DNA of 40,370 nt from Oscillospiraceae bacterium (GTDB taxonomy: Bacteria; Bacillota; Clostridia; Oscillospirales; SIG627). The DNA lies in contig SVRV01000024.1 in the NCBI GenBank assembly GCA_015064635.1, positions 1 through 40,370 on the forward strand. Reading direction: 5' to 3'. The position numbers and the translations under genes were made by a program. The notes under the pieces were generated by a model that saw nothing but the letters and a program-made list of their open reading frames with translations, was not told where the DNA came from and made no database searches. Below, in pieces: positions 33,612-40,370 of this stretch (the first letter of the stretch is position 1; each line of letters begins with the position of its first letter).

Positions 33612-35939
33612 TCATTTGCTTTCAAAAAACAGTGCGTTTTGAATTATGAAGTTTCCGAAAATTTCAACCGCAAACGAAAGTCCTTCGGCAGAGCCCTTGG
33701 AATAGCTTGTTCCGCTTGTGAAATTCATATATTCCACTGTAATGGGAGATATATTGTATTCCGACAAAAGAACACCTTGTAATGTTCTGGGGTTCACATA
33801 ATTACCGTCAATTGCGGCTATGTTTCCATATGCGCTGTCGCTGGGAACCAAAATAGGACGATTGGCGGAAATCATACCTTCCTCCAGCATTCGGTGATAA
33901 ATATGATTTGTCGTTTTAAAGTTTACACCTGCATTACTTGCAGAAATCGGGAAGTTGAAGAACAAATCGCTGCCATTGTCATTGGGTGTTGTATGAAAAT
34001 CAATTCCATACGAAATAGAATCGCCGTACTTGTCCAATACAGACAACACGTTTTGGGTTTCTTTCTGGGTTTTATCGCGGAAATCACGATTGAGGTCTGT
34101 TCCTGTGGAGTTATATCTGATTGCCCAATTGGCATCACTCAAACTGTGTGTACCGTGAGTACCCCAAACATTTATAACGGGAATTACAATAAAGCGCACC
34201 TTTTCACGAAGGTAATGAAGCTCCGCGTTTGTTCCGTCCTCGTTTGCAACCTCTGCCAAAAAATGTGCAAGAGCAAAATAACCTTCCTCTTCATTTGCGT
34301 GCATACCTGCTGAAAGGAATACCGATTGTTCGAAATTCTCGGGCGCGAAAATATAACAGAACATATCGTAATTTCCCGATTGGTCTTTTCCTATATTCTC
34401 TCTTTTTATATACTCGGGATAATTTTCACGCAAGGGCTCATACAAATTTTCAATTATATCCTCACTTGACCATGAATAATTTGCAAAGCTGTCGGTATTG
34501 CCGAGAAAATCACCTACGTCAGCAGGTGTATACCATGCTTCCGGTACATCATATTCCGCTAAAATAGTATTTTCATATATAGTTACGGGCGTATTTTCAC
34601 TCCATCCCGTGTAAATTGCAAGGAACTCACCGTTTTTTTTCGGTGTATACAAAAGACCTGTAAGGTCGGCTGATGTCGGCTGACCGTCCACCCATCTTAT
34701 GATACTGCCTTCCTTGCTTTCTCCGACAGAAAGATTTCTCGGATCGGAGTCCAAGGACAATACAATAAGCCTCTGCATTACATCGGGGAAATGCATCTCA
34801 TAAGTCTTACCGTATTCTACGGGGAATATTATGCAGCGTACCCCCGTTACGGAAGAGTCCTTTGCATCAAGCCTTGCCTTTGACTCGTCAACTCTGGTTA
34901 CACCGAAGCCGATTTTATATAACGAATCCGAATATATATTCTTTTTGACAAACGTATCTGCAACCCATTTTGCATACAGTGTTATGTCAGATGTAATCTT
35001 TGTGTTGAAATCAAATTCGGTTTGACACTCCGAGTCCGAATACCAGCCAAAGAAAATATAGCCTTCCTTTTCGGGTGCATTGGGGATAGCGCAGGCTCTT
35101 CCCTCTTTCACGCTTTGGGTATAAAGCACACTTAAATCCGAATCCTTAAAAACTACATTGTACATCGTTACATCCTCAGCTTCGCCATATACAGCAGTAT
35201 ATATATCATTCTTTTTGCCAACTGTTATTGTACATTCTTCCGAATCCGAGACTTCATTTCCGTCGCTGTCAAGCCAGTACAAAAAAGACTCTCCGCTTTC
35301 GTCATCCGACATTGCCGTAAAGGTTACGTGCTCACCTTCAAGATAGAGTCCATAGCTGCAATGGTCAGCCATCACACCTCCGATTACGTCTATTTCATAA
35401 AAAGAGTCTGTGGGGAGTCTGTCTGTTTGATACTCCGCATAATTCTGTGCCGATGCGCCATACCTGAGCATATCCGAAATGAGCTGTAAAAGCTTTTCAT
35501 CACTTGTTGCCGTGCCCGTCTTTCCAAGCTTATTGTACGCATATTTGAGTATACTGTATTTTACCACATCACTGTAATACTCTTCATCACCAATTCTCGT
35601 ATATGCTCTCACATATACATCCTTGGTCATGTCTCTTACACTCAATTCGCAATAATCATAAATCTTATAGCTTATGCCGTCCTTCTTCTCTGTGCCTACC
35701 GATTCAAGCTCAATTGTGTGGCTGCCGTAGGTATACTCTGTTGCGGGAGCATCCCACACAAGCAAGGTAGTTGAAGCACTGCTGTCGCTTGACACCGCAT
35801 ATTTTATGCACACATTATCACGCAACGAAAGGCCGCACATATCAATGCTGAGCTTCGGCTCGGTTTTTGCAAATACTGTTATTACGGTAAGCAGTGAAAT
35901 AACAAATGTTAATATTGCAATTTTAAAGCTTCTTTTCAT
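33612..35939 (-). CDS. Secreted M14-family zinc carboxypeptidase with InlB-type repeat
   Basis: 775 residues from the ATG at 35939 (GGAGAGG upstream). Residues 1-24 are a signal peptide (MKRSFKIAILTFVISLL). Residues 260-326 form an InlB/Listeria-Bacteroides-type repeat (FFGWYSDSECQTEFDF, ITLYAKW). The C-terminal third is an M14 peptidase with zinc ligands H547, E550 and H649, substrate-binding N617-R618 in LNRDF, and catalytic E736 in ITVEYMNF. It likely trims peptides or peptidoglycan stems outside the cell. No sortase motif or anchor was seen. Intact. Confidence 0.88.
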   Translation of the reverse strand: MKRSFKIAILTFVISLLTVITVFAKTEPKLSIDMCGLSLRDNVCIKYAVSSDSSASTTLLVWDAPATEYTYGSHTIELESVGTEKKDGISYKIYDYCELSVRDMTKDVYVRAYTRIGDEEYYSDVVKYSILKYAYNKLGKTGTATSDEKLLQLISDMLRYGASAQNYAEYQTDRLPTDSFYEIDVIGGVMADHCSYGLYLEGEHVTFTAMSDDESGESFLYWLDSDGNEVSDSEECTITVGKKNDIYTAVYGEAEDVTMYNVVFKDSDLSVLYTQSVKEGRACAIPNAPEKEGYIFFGWYSDSECQTEFDFNTKITSDITLYAKWVADTFVKKNIYSDSLYKIGFGVTRVDESKARLDAKDSSVTGVRCIIFPVEYGKTYEMHFPDVMQRLIVLSLDSDPRNLSVGESKEGSIIRWVDGQPTSADLTGLLYTPKKNGEFLAIYTGWSENTPVTIYENTILAEYDVPEAWYTPADVGDFLGNTDSFANYSWSSEDIIENLYEPLRENYPEYIKRENIGKDQSGNYDMFCYIFAPENFEQSVFLSAGMHANEEEGYFALAHFLAEVANEDGTNAELHYLREKVRFIVIPVINVWGTHGTHSLSDANWAIRYNSTGTDLNRDFRDKTQKETQNVLSVLDKYGDSISYGIDFHTTPNDNGSDLFFNFPISASNAGVNFKTTNHIYHRMLEEGMISANRPILVPSDSAYGNIAAIDGNYVNPRTLQGVLLSEYNISPITVEYMNFTSGTSYSKGSAEGLSFAVEIFGNFIIQNALFFESK

Positions 35940-35958
35940 TTTTCCTCTCCCCATATTA

Positions 35959-36087
35959 TCACATTTCGTCCCATTCAAGCTGACCATCGTCCTTATAAGA
36001 CGATGTGTTGATAATATCATCACTATCAAATTCTATTACCTCAATTAAAGCTTCGGTGTATTCTTCCTTAACAAAATTCTCCAACAT
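35959..36087 (-). CDS. 42-residue acidic peptide within the peptidase operon
   Basis: Reads MLENFVKEEYTEALIEVIEF, then DSDDIINTSS, then YKDDGQLEWDEM. AAGGAG lies 6 nt before the ATG, and the gene fits exactly between the M20 gene (18 nt away) and the M14 gene (19 nt away). It is strongly acidic, with no Cys, signal peptide or membrane segment. Short proteins with a VxEF-DDI-TS core occur repeatedly in Clostridia near exported proteins, without known function; this is from memory. Could be a peptide precursor or a chaperone-like companion. Confidence 0.7.
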   Translation of the reverse strand: MLENFVKEEYTEALIEVIEFDSDDIINTSSYKDDGQLEWDEM

Positions 36088-36105
36088 AATAATCTCCTTA
36101 TTTTT

Positions 36106-37308
36106 TTATTTCTGCCACATTAAAGCGAAGGCGGCAAACGCCGCACTGCCTTTATGAAGAACAGCTTCGTTTACATCAAATTTCGGGTGATGCAGAGGAT
36201 AGCACTCCCCCTGAGGCTTTGTATGTAGCATAAAATACATCGCCGGAACAAGATTGGCATAGCGTGCAAAATCTTCTCCTATCATATCTCTGCTCTTCAG
36301 CCTTACACATCCTCGCTCGGGATACAGCTCTCCTATAACCTCACAAAACCCATTGAATAAATCACGGTCAATCTCCGTTCCCATAAGGTCAATTGTTGTA
36401 TTAACCTTGACCTCGGCACCTGCTTTGTTTGCGGTGCTTGTAATAATTCCAAGAACATCGTCACACATTTTTTTGTGAATACTTGCGTCAAATGCCCGAA
36501 TAGAACCCGCAATTGTACAATACTCCGGAATTATATTGTTTCTGACACCACCGTTAATAACGGTAACTGCATTTACCGTTTCTTTTGTCACGGGAAGCCT
36601 TGCGATTTGCGAAACGGCATCACAAGCTGTATGAATCGGATTTACAGCCTTTTCGGAATGGCATATATGGGAAGGCGTACCGCTGAATATCGCTTCGTAA
36701 GAATAAATGCTCGCCGACACAGGCTCACTTATCGCCAAAATATCGCCCGATACATAATCGGTGTCGGGTGTGCAATGGTTATGAAGTGCAATAATTGCAT
36801 CTACTGTCGGGTTTTCCAAAACGCCGTTTTCTATCATAAGCCGAGCACCGCCGTCGCCTTCCTCGTAAGGCTGAAAAATAAGCTTTACGCTTCCCTTTAG
36901 CATGTGTCTGTTCGCCATCAAAAGCTTCGCCGCTCCCAGTGCCATTGCTGTATGTGCATCATGTCCGCAGGCGTGCATATTACCGTTTGTTGCGGCAAAA
37001 GGTAAACCGGTTTCCTCTTTTATGGGAAGACCGTCGCAATCAGCCCTTATCGCAAGGCATTTCCCGGGAAGCTCCCCCTCAATCAAGGCACATATTCCAT
37101 GTCCGCCAATGCCAAAGCGAATATCCGTCACACCGATTTCTTTTAAAAATTCCACTATCATGGCTTCTGTTTTCGGTGTGTCCATTTTCAATTCCGGAAC
37201 CGAATGAAGCTTGCGCCGCCACCCGATAATATCGGGCAAAATTTCTTCTCCAAGCTTTCTCAAAGAAGTGAGCATCTTATTGACATCAAAACTTTTTTTG
37301 CTATCCAT
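36106..37308 (-). CDS. M20 family metallo-hydrolase (amidohydrolase/aminoacylase type)
   Basis: 400 residues. The signature HACGHDAHTAM (C114, H116, D117) and FQPYEEGDGGA carry the metal and catalytic residues of M20D enzymes such as N-acyl-amino acid or IAA-amino-acid hydrolases. RAFDASIHKKM is in the dimerisation domain. No signal peptide, so cytoplasmic. The ribosome site AAGGAG lies in the last codons of the upstream gene, with the ATG 1 nt beyond its stop, meaning translational coupling. Confidence 0.92.
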   Translation of the reverse strand: MDSKKSFDVNKMLTSLRKLGEEILPDIIGWRRKLHSVPELKMDTPKTEAMIVEFLKEIGVTDIRFGIGGHGICALIEGELPGKCLAIRADCDGLPIKEETGLPFAATNGNMHACGHDAHTAMALGAAKLLMANRHMLKGSVKLIFQPYEEGDGGARLMIENGVLENPTVDAIIALHNHCTPDTDYVSGDILAISEPVSASIYSYEAIFSGTPSHICHSEKAVNPIHTACDAVSQIARLPVTKETVNAVTVINGGVRNNIIPEYCTIAGSIRAFDASIHKKMCDDVLGIITSTANKAGAEVKVNTTIDLMGTEIDRDLFNGFCEVIGELYPERGCVRLKSRDMIGEDFARYANLVPAMYFMLHTKPQGECYPLHHPKFDVNEAVLHKGSAAFAAFALMWQK

Positions 37309-37309
37309 A

Positions 37310-38419
37310 TTACTCCTTAGGTATCAAATCACCCAGCTTCACATATCTTACGGCATCCTTACCCCTTACCGCAGGGTTTCCGTTTTGATACTCCAAAGCC
37401 AGCTCACTTGTGCTATACGCAAAGTATATATCATTCAAAATATCACAAAGAGATACATTTACCAAGCCGCATTTTGAGTAAAGGTCGGCAACAGGTATTC
37501 TTTCCTCACCGTAAAAAATGCACACCGATGTGCGTCCTTGCTGTATTGACGGACGGTTTTGTGTATCGTCATTGAAATAATTGCAACACATCAAAACGGT
37601 ACCGTCATAGTTTATTATTCTCGGTCTGCACTGGATACTGTTTTTAAAGAATTCGGGCTCTGCCCAGTTCACACCTCCGTCATCGGAAAACGAATAGCCT
37701 ATGGCATTTATATCCTTGTTCGTTCTGTATATGGCGCATATTCTGTCTCCCAAAAGCTTATATTCAAACTCATACTGGGCAGGCTTTGGGTAAACGGCGA
37801 AAAATTCCACAGTTGCACCGTCATCATATGAACGAAACAGTATTGGCTCGGCAAGATAGCTGACGCAAGCACCGTAAGCAACACTGTACTCATCCCTAAA
37901 GTATCCACAGTGACCTATCTGCTCCGTTTTGAGATAGGTGTGATTATGATATCCTCTTTCTTCAAGATAGCGGAACTGTACCGAAAGTGTCAGCGGTTCC
38001 TTTTCTCCATCGGGATGCTTCACATATACGGTCTGTTCTTCGCTGAGAGTATCGTGAAGAAAATCATAATCCTTGTAGCACCAATTGTGGTCGCCCTCCG
38101 CATGACTGTTTTTTTCGTAAAACACTCGCACCCTTCCCTCTCCCATTCCCAAGGCATTGTGACAGTATACATCATCCCCCTCGGCAATAGTTACAAACCT
38201 TATGTTTGTAGGCTGGGATGCGGGGAAATATGACAGCGCTATTCTTCCTCTGGATTCGCCGTAGCGCCCTTGTCTTCCCGGCATGTAAGCGCAAAACATT
38301 ATTCCGTATTTTTTATCGAATACAAGAGTCGCCCCGTCACCGCTGGTGTCGGTAAGTCCGTTGTTTACCTGAACGGACAGCTTCAACAGCTCTTTTGCTT
38401 TTTCCTTTGATATAATCAT
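37310..38419 (-). CDS. BNR-repeat/sialidase-family protein, intracellular
   Basis: 369 residues from the ATG at 38419 (AAGGCGG upstream). A beta-propeller is indicated by repeated strands such as ILFRSYDDGAT and YSFSDDGGVNWAEPEFF, an Asp-box (SxDxGxxW). Family: exo-sialidase-like/BNR. No signal peptide, and no complete sialidase Arg triad could be assigned by eye, so hydrolase activity is uncertain. First gene of a five-gene operon with M20, peptide, M14 and aminotransferase. Confidence 0.78.
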   Translation of the reverse strand: MIISKEKAKELLKLSVQVNNGLTDTSGDGATLVFDKKYGIMFCAYMPGRQGRYGESRGRIALSYFPASQPTNIRFVTIAEGDDVYCHNALGMGEGRVRVFYEKNSHAEGDHNWCYKDYDFLHDTLSEEQTVYVKHPDGEKEPLTLSVQFRYLEERGYHNHTYLKTEQIGHCGYFRDEYSVAYGACVSYLAEPILFRSYDDGATVEFFAVYPKPAQYEFEYKLLGDRICAIYRTNKDINAIGYSFSDDGGVNWAEPEFFKNSIQCRPRIINYDGTVLMCCNYFNDDTQNRPSIQQGRTSVCIFYGEERIPVADLYSKCGLVNVSLCDILNDIYFAYSTSELALEYQNGNPAVRGKDAVRYVKLGDLIPKE

Positions 38420-38491
38420 AAAACACCGCCTTCCGAATTTCATTATAATATCATTTTTTGGAAATATAAAGTGCATTTTTGGCAGATTATA

Positions 38492-38520
38492 TTGAAAAAT
38501 CAGCAAACATATGTTATCAT
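38492..38520 (+). promoter_or_regulatory. Promoter placing the transcript start at the AraC start codon
   Basis: TTGAAA (38492-38497), 17 nt, TATCAT (38515-38520), then only 6 nt before the ATG at 38527. No ribosome site is present. Confidence 0.6.
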
Positions 38521-38526
38521 TGTCAC

Positions 38527-39315
38527 ATGAATAATTTTTTTGAATACAAGCTTGAATACAATCAAATATCCTTTTACCTCGGAAACAACCCCACCTTGAT
38601 AGAAAGGGAAATACATTCATATCACGAGCTTATACTGTATATGGAAAACGTCGGGGATTTTTTAACAGAGAGCGGACAGCGTATTTTAAAGAATAATACG
38701 CTTATTTTGATTCCAAAGGAGACATATCATTTCTTTAAGCTGCCCCAAGAGCAAAGCTTTAACCGCCTGAAAATAAGCATCCCCCATTCGGTAATCTGTA
38801 ATACACCCTTCGTAAGTCTAATGTCGGAAATCAAGGTAATCGAAGATCCGGGCAACAGTATCATGCTTCTTTTGAAAAAGCTGATGTCGGTTTTAAAAAG
38901 AAACAGGGATGAAGCCGACTCGTTTTTTGCAAAGGTCCTGCTGATGCATCTTCTGTGTGAGCTTAACACGCTTTCCGAAGCTTACCATAAAGAAATAGCC
39001 AAAAAGAGCCCCTTCTTTACGGATATTACCGCTTATATAAGCAACAATCTCTCGGATAATTTGGATATCCAAACGCTGTCCCGTATAATGCACACATCAC
39101 CATCACAGCTCACTCATGCCTTTAAGCGGGAATTTGGCATATCACTTCACAAATATATAACGGAGAAAAGACTGTCCCTTGCAAGACATCTCTTAAATGA
39201 AGGCAAATCACCAACGAAAATTTATACCGATACAGGCTTTAAGGATTATTCCTCCTTTTACAAGGCTTACATGAGATTTTACGGATACCCTCCATCAAAG
39301 GAAAATGAAATTTAA
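38527..39315 (+). CDS. AraC-family transcriptional regulator, probably leaderless mRNA
   Basis: 262 residues from the ATG at 38527. An N-terminal cupin-like domain (IHSYHELILYMENVGDF, ILIPKETYHFFKLP) is followed by a two-HTH AraC domain (LDIQTLSRIMHTSPSQLTHAFKREFGISLHKYITEKRLSLARHLL, and PTKIYTDTGFKDYSSFYKAYMRFYGYPPS). It is divergent from the BNR-M20 operon and probably regulates it. No Shine-Dalgarno precedes the ATG, which sits 7 nt from the -10 box. An upstream TTG/ATG in frame would lie inside the promoter. Confidence 0.88.
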   Translation: MNNFFEYKLEYNQISFYLGNNPTLIEREIHSYHELILYMENVGDFLTESGQRILKNNTLILIPKETYHFFKLPQEQSFNRLKISIPHSVICNTPFVSLMSEIKVIEDPGNSIMLLLKKLMSVLKRNRDEADSFFAKVLLMHLLCELNTLSEAYHKEIAKKSPFFTDITAYISNNLSDNLDIQTLSRIMHTSPSQLTHAFKREFGISLHKYITEKRLSLARHLLNEGKSPTKIYTDTGFKDYSSFYKAYMRFYGYPPSKENEI

Positions 39316-39352
39316 ATTTTAGGTTGACAATATCCTAAAATTTGTTTATAAT
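39314..39352 (+). promoter_or_regulatory. phd-doc promoter and palindromic operator
   Basis: TTGACA (39324-39329), 17 nt, TATAAT (39347-39352). The -35 box lies between the arms of a perfect 10-bp inverted repeat, AAATTTTAGG (39314-39323) and CCTAAAATTT (39334-39343), a textbook antitoxin operator. The left arm overlaps the AraC stop codon. Confidence 0.85.
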
Positions 39353-39383
39353 ATTATTGATAAATTAAAAGGAGGAATCTGAA

Positions 39384-39626
39384 ATGAATATTAACACAAA
39401 ACAAATCGTTTCAATTTCCGAAGCAAATCAAAATTTTTCCCGCGTAGCAAAACTGACCGACAAACACGGCGAGCTTTATATTTTCAAAAACAACAAGCCG
39501 AAATACAAGCTTGTAGATATAGAAAATGATACCTCTGTGGAAATGACAGAGGATGAAAAAATAGACTTTGTGGCGGCACGCATCCTAAAGCTTTACCGCC
39601 CTGCCTTTGAGGAGCTTGCAAAATGA
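39384..39626 (+). CDS. phd: Phd/YefM-family antitoxin
   Basis: 80 residues. The N-terminal DNA-binding fold is SISEANQNFSRVAKLTDKHGELYIFKNNKPKYKLVDIE, typical of Phd/YefM. The acidic C-terminal half binds and neutralises the toxin. AAAGGAGG precedes the ATG, and the gene overlaps the toxin gene by ATGA. It should autorepress through the palindrome at 39314-39343. Confidence 0.9.
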   Translation: MNINTKQIVSISEANQNFSRVAKLTDKHGELYIFKNNKPKYKLVDIENDTSVEMTEDEKIDFVAARILKLYRPAFEELAK

Positions 39627-40000
39627 TAAAATTCAGTCAGGAAAAAGTGCTTTTGTTACACAAGCTCATAACAGAAGAAACAGGTGGAGACCCAAATATT
39701 CGTGATACAGACCTGCTCAACAGCGCCCTTGAATCGGCATTTGCCACCTTTGACGGAAAGGAATTATATCCATCAAAAGAGGAAAAAGGTGCTCGACTTG
39801 GATTTTCGCTGATATCAAACCACGCTTTCGTTGACGGAAATAAACGTATCGGAATGTATGTGCTCCTCACTTTTTTAGAGGTAAACGGAATAAAGCTCCG
39901 TCCCACCAACGATGAAGTTGCCCGTGTAGGACTTGCCGTTGCAGCAGGTGAAATGAAATATGACGATTTGTTAAATTGGATTCTTGAGAATGAAAAATGA
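39623..40000 (+). CDS. doc: Doc-type (Fic fold) toxin
   Basis: 125 residues, normal for Doc. The Fic/Doc motif HAFVDGNKR at residues 67-75 has the catalytic His and the Arg. Doc toxins phosphorylate EF-Tu and stop translation. The active-site pattern is intact. Start overlaps the antitoxin stop (ATGA), and a terminator follows at 40016. Confidence 0.92.
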   Translation: MIKFSQEKVLLLHKLITEETGGDPNIRDTDLLNSALESAFATFDGKELYPSKEEKGARLGFSLISNHAFVDGNKRIGMYVLLTFLEVNGIKLRPTNDEVARVGLAVAAGEMKYDDLLNWILENEK

Positions 40001-40015
40001 TAAGTTAAAACATCA

Positions 40016-40049
40016 AAATGCCCGTCTGTTACAGACGAGCATTTTTTCT
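40016..40049 (+). terminator. Terminator of the phd-doc operon
   Basis: AAAATGC-CGTCTGT and ACAGACG-GCATTTT with small internal mismatches, then a run of T. Confidence 0.8.
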
Positions 40050-40055
40050 TTAGTA

Positions 40056-40187
40056 TTACATTTCTGAGAGCATATTCTCAATAAATATCCCATACCCCGA
40101 GGTCTGGTCACGCATGAGAACATGGGTTACGGCACCAATGAGCTTTCCGTTCTGAACGATGGGCGAGCCGCTCACGAGTGTTGTCAA
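40056..40187 (-). pseudogene. spoIVB: spoIVB 3' fragment (SpoIVB peptidase C-terminus)
   Basis: 43 codons ending at TAA 40056-40058 read [20 protein letters not shown] and then [20 protein letters not shown]. This matches the C-terminus of the S55 peptidase SpoIVB (GMSGSPI.Q.GK.IGAVTHV...GYGIFIE.M), including the serine of SGSP. Everything before SGSP is missing and replaced by the tail of an SDR gene. No start codon with ribosome site. A relic, not an active gene; a complete copy may exist elsewhere. Confidence 0.8.
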
Positions 40188-40206
40188 TAGGGGACAACGT
40201 TTTTAC

Positions 40207-40370
40207 TCACATTTGTTTTCGGCAACCGTCGACAAGGTAATTCTGACCCGAGACATAGCTTGCTTCGTCGCTTGACACAAACAAAATCACGTTTGCAATT
40301 TCATCATAGGTGGCGGCGCGGCCGACAAACGAATAATCCTTCATGGCTTCGCTTCCGTCGGGAGCCACGC
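40207..40370 (-). CDS. SDR family oxidoreductase, C-terminal part (runs off window)
   Basis: The last 54 codons are in the window: GRAATYDEIANVILFVSSDEASYVSGQNYLVDGC, the usual C-terminal signature of classical short-chain dehydrogenases (A.P.EIA.....L.SD.ASY.TG....DGG). The catalytic part lies beyond the end. GTTGTC and GACAAC flank the junction with the spoIVB fragment. Confidence 0.85.
   Translation of the reverse strand, partial: VAPDGSEAMKDYSFVGRAATYDEIANVILFVSSDEASYVSGQNYLVDGCRKQM

Overview
The window looks like a chromosomal segment of an anaerobic, spore-forming Clostridia member (Oscillospirales/Eubacteriales-like, probably uncultured). The grounds are a moderately low GC content, strong AAGGAG-type ribosome binding sites, near-consensus sigma-A promoters, a sporulation cluster (ylbJ-like, yqfC, yqfD, phoH), an NfnAB electron-bifurcating transhydrogenase, and many intracellular sugar-acid enzymes. 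No tRNA, rRNA or intact insertion sequence was seen.

Layout. 1-1773 (minus): a restriction-modification operon with an XRE controller, a Vsr endonuclease, a C5 cytosine methylase and the start of an HpaII-family restriction enzyme. 1900-3900 (plus): a structured terminator leader (riboswitch-like) before a GNAT acetyltransferase, then a second GNAT and a DUF6512 membrane protein. 3940-5624: a divergent ECF S-component and a 3'-truncated MocR/PdxR regulator, followed by a hairpin-rich non-coding stretch. 6018-8460 (minus): nfnB, nfnA and a Cys-rich small protein. 8518-11790: sporulation genes and phoH. 11839-14372 (minus): DUF4298, ComB-like phosphatase, AAA/DUF4143 ATPase. 14560-19172: a type II-C CRISPR-Cas9 locus with promoter, tracrRNA, a 12-spacer array and an intact Cas9. 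Between array and cas9 lies a collapsed remnant of cas1 and cas2. 19371-38419: carbohydrate and peptide catabolism in several operons with DeoR and AraC regulators. These are a DUF4838 protein, GATase, AraD, FAD oxidoreductase, SDR, GH39-like, GH16, enolase-superfamily dehydratase, class V aminotransferase, secreted M14 carboxypeptidase, an unlisted 42-residue acidic peptide, M20 hydrolase and a BNR/sialidase-like protein. 38527-40000 (plus): an AraC regulator that looks leaderless, then a phd-doc toxin-antitoxin module. 40056-40370 (minus): a 3' fragment of spoIVB behind the end of an SDR gene.

The most notable discovery is the CRISPR locus. Interference parts (Cas9 catalytic residues, tracrRNA, repeats) look intact. 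The adaptation genes survive only as about 36 codons of Cas1 joined out of frame to the last 53 codons of Cas2. The array carries an internal duplication of a two-spacer block and a decayed repeat at the tracrRNA end. This reads as a locus that probably still targets but can no longer acquire spacers unless Cas1-Cas2 are supplied from elsewhere. Secondary leads are the ON-switch-like leader RNA at 1940-2037, the short acidic peptide inside the peptidase/aminotransferase operon, and the hairpin array that follows the truncated MocR gene.
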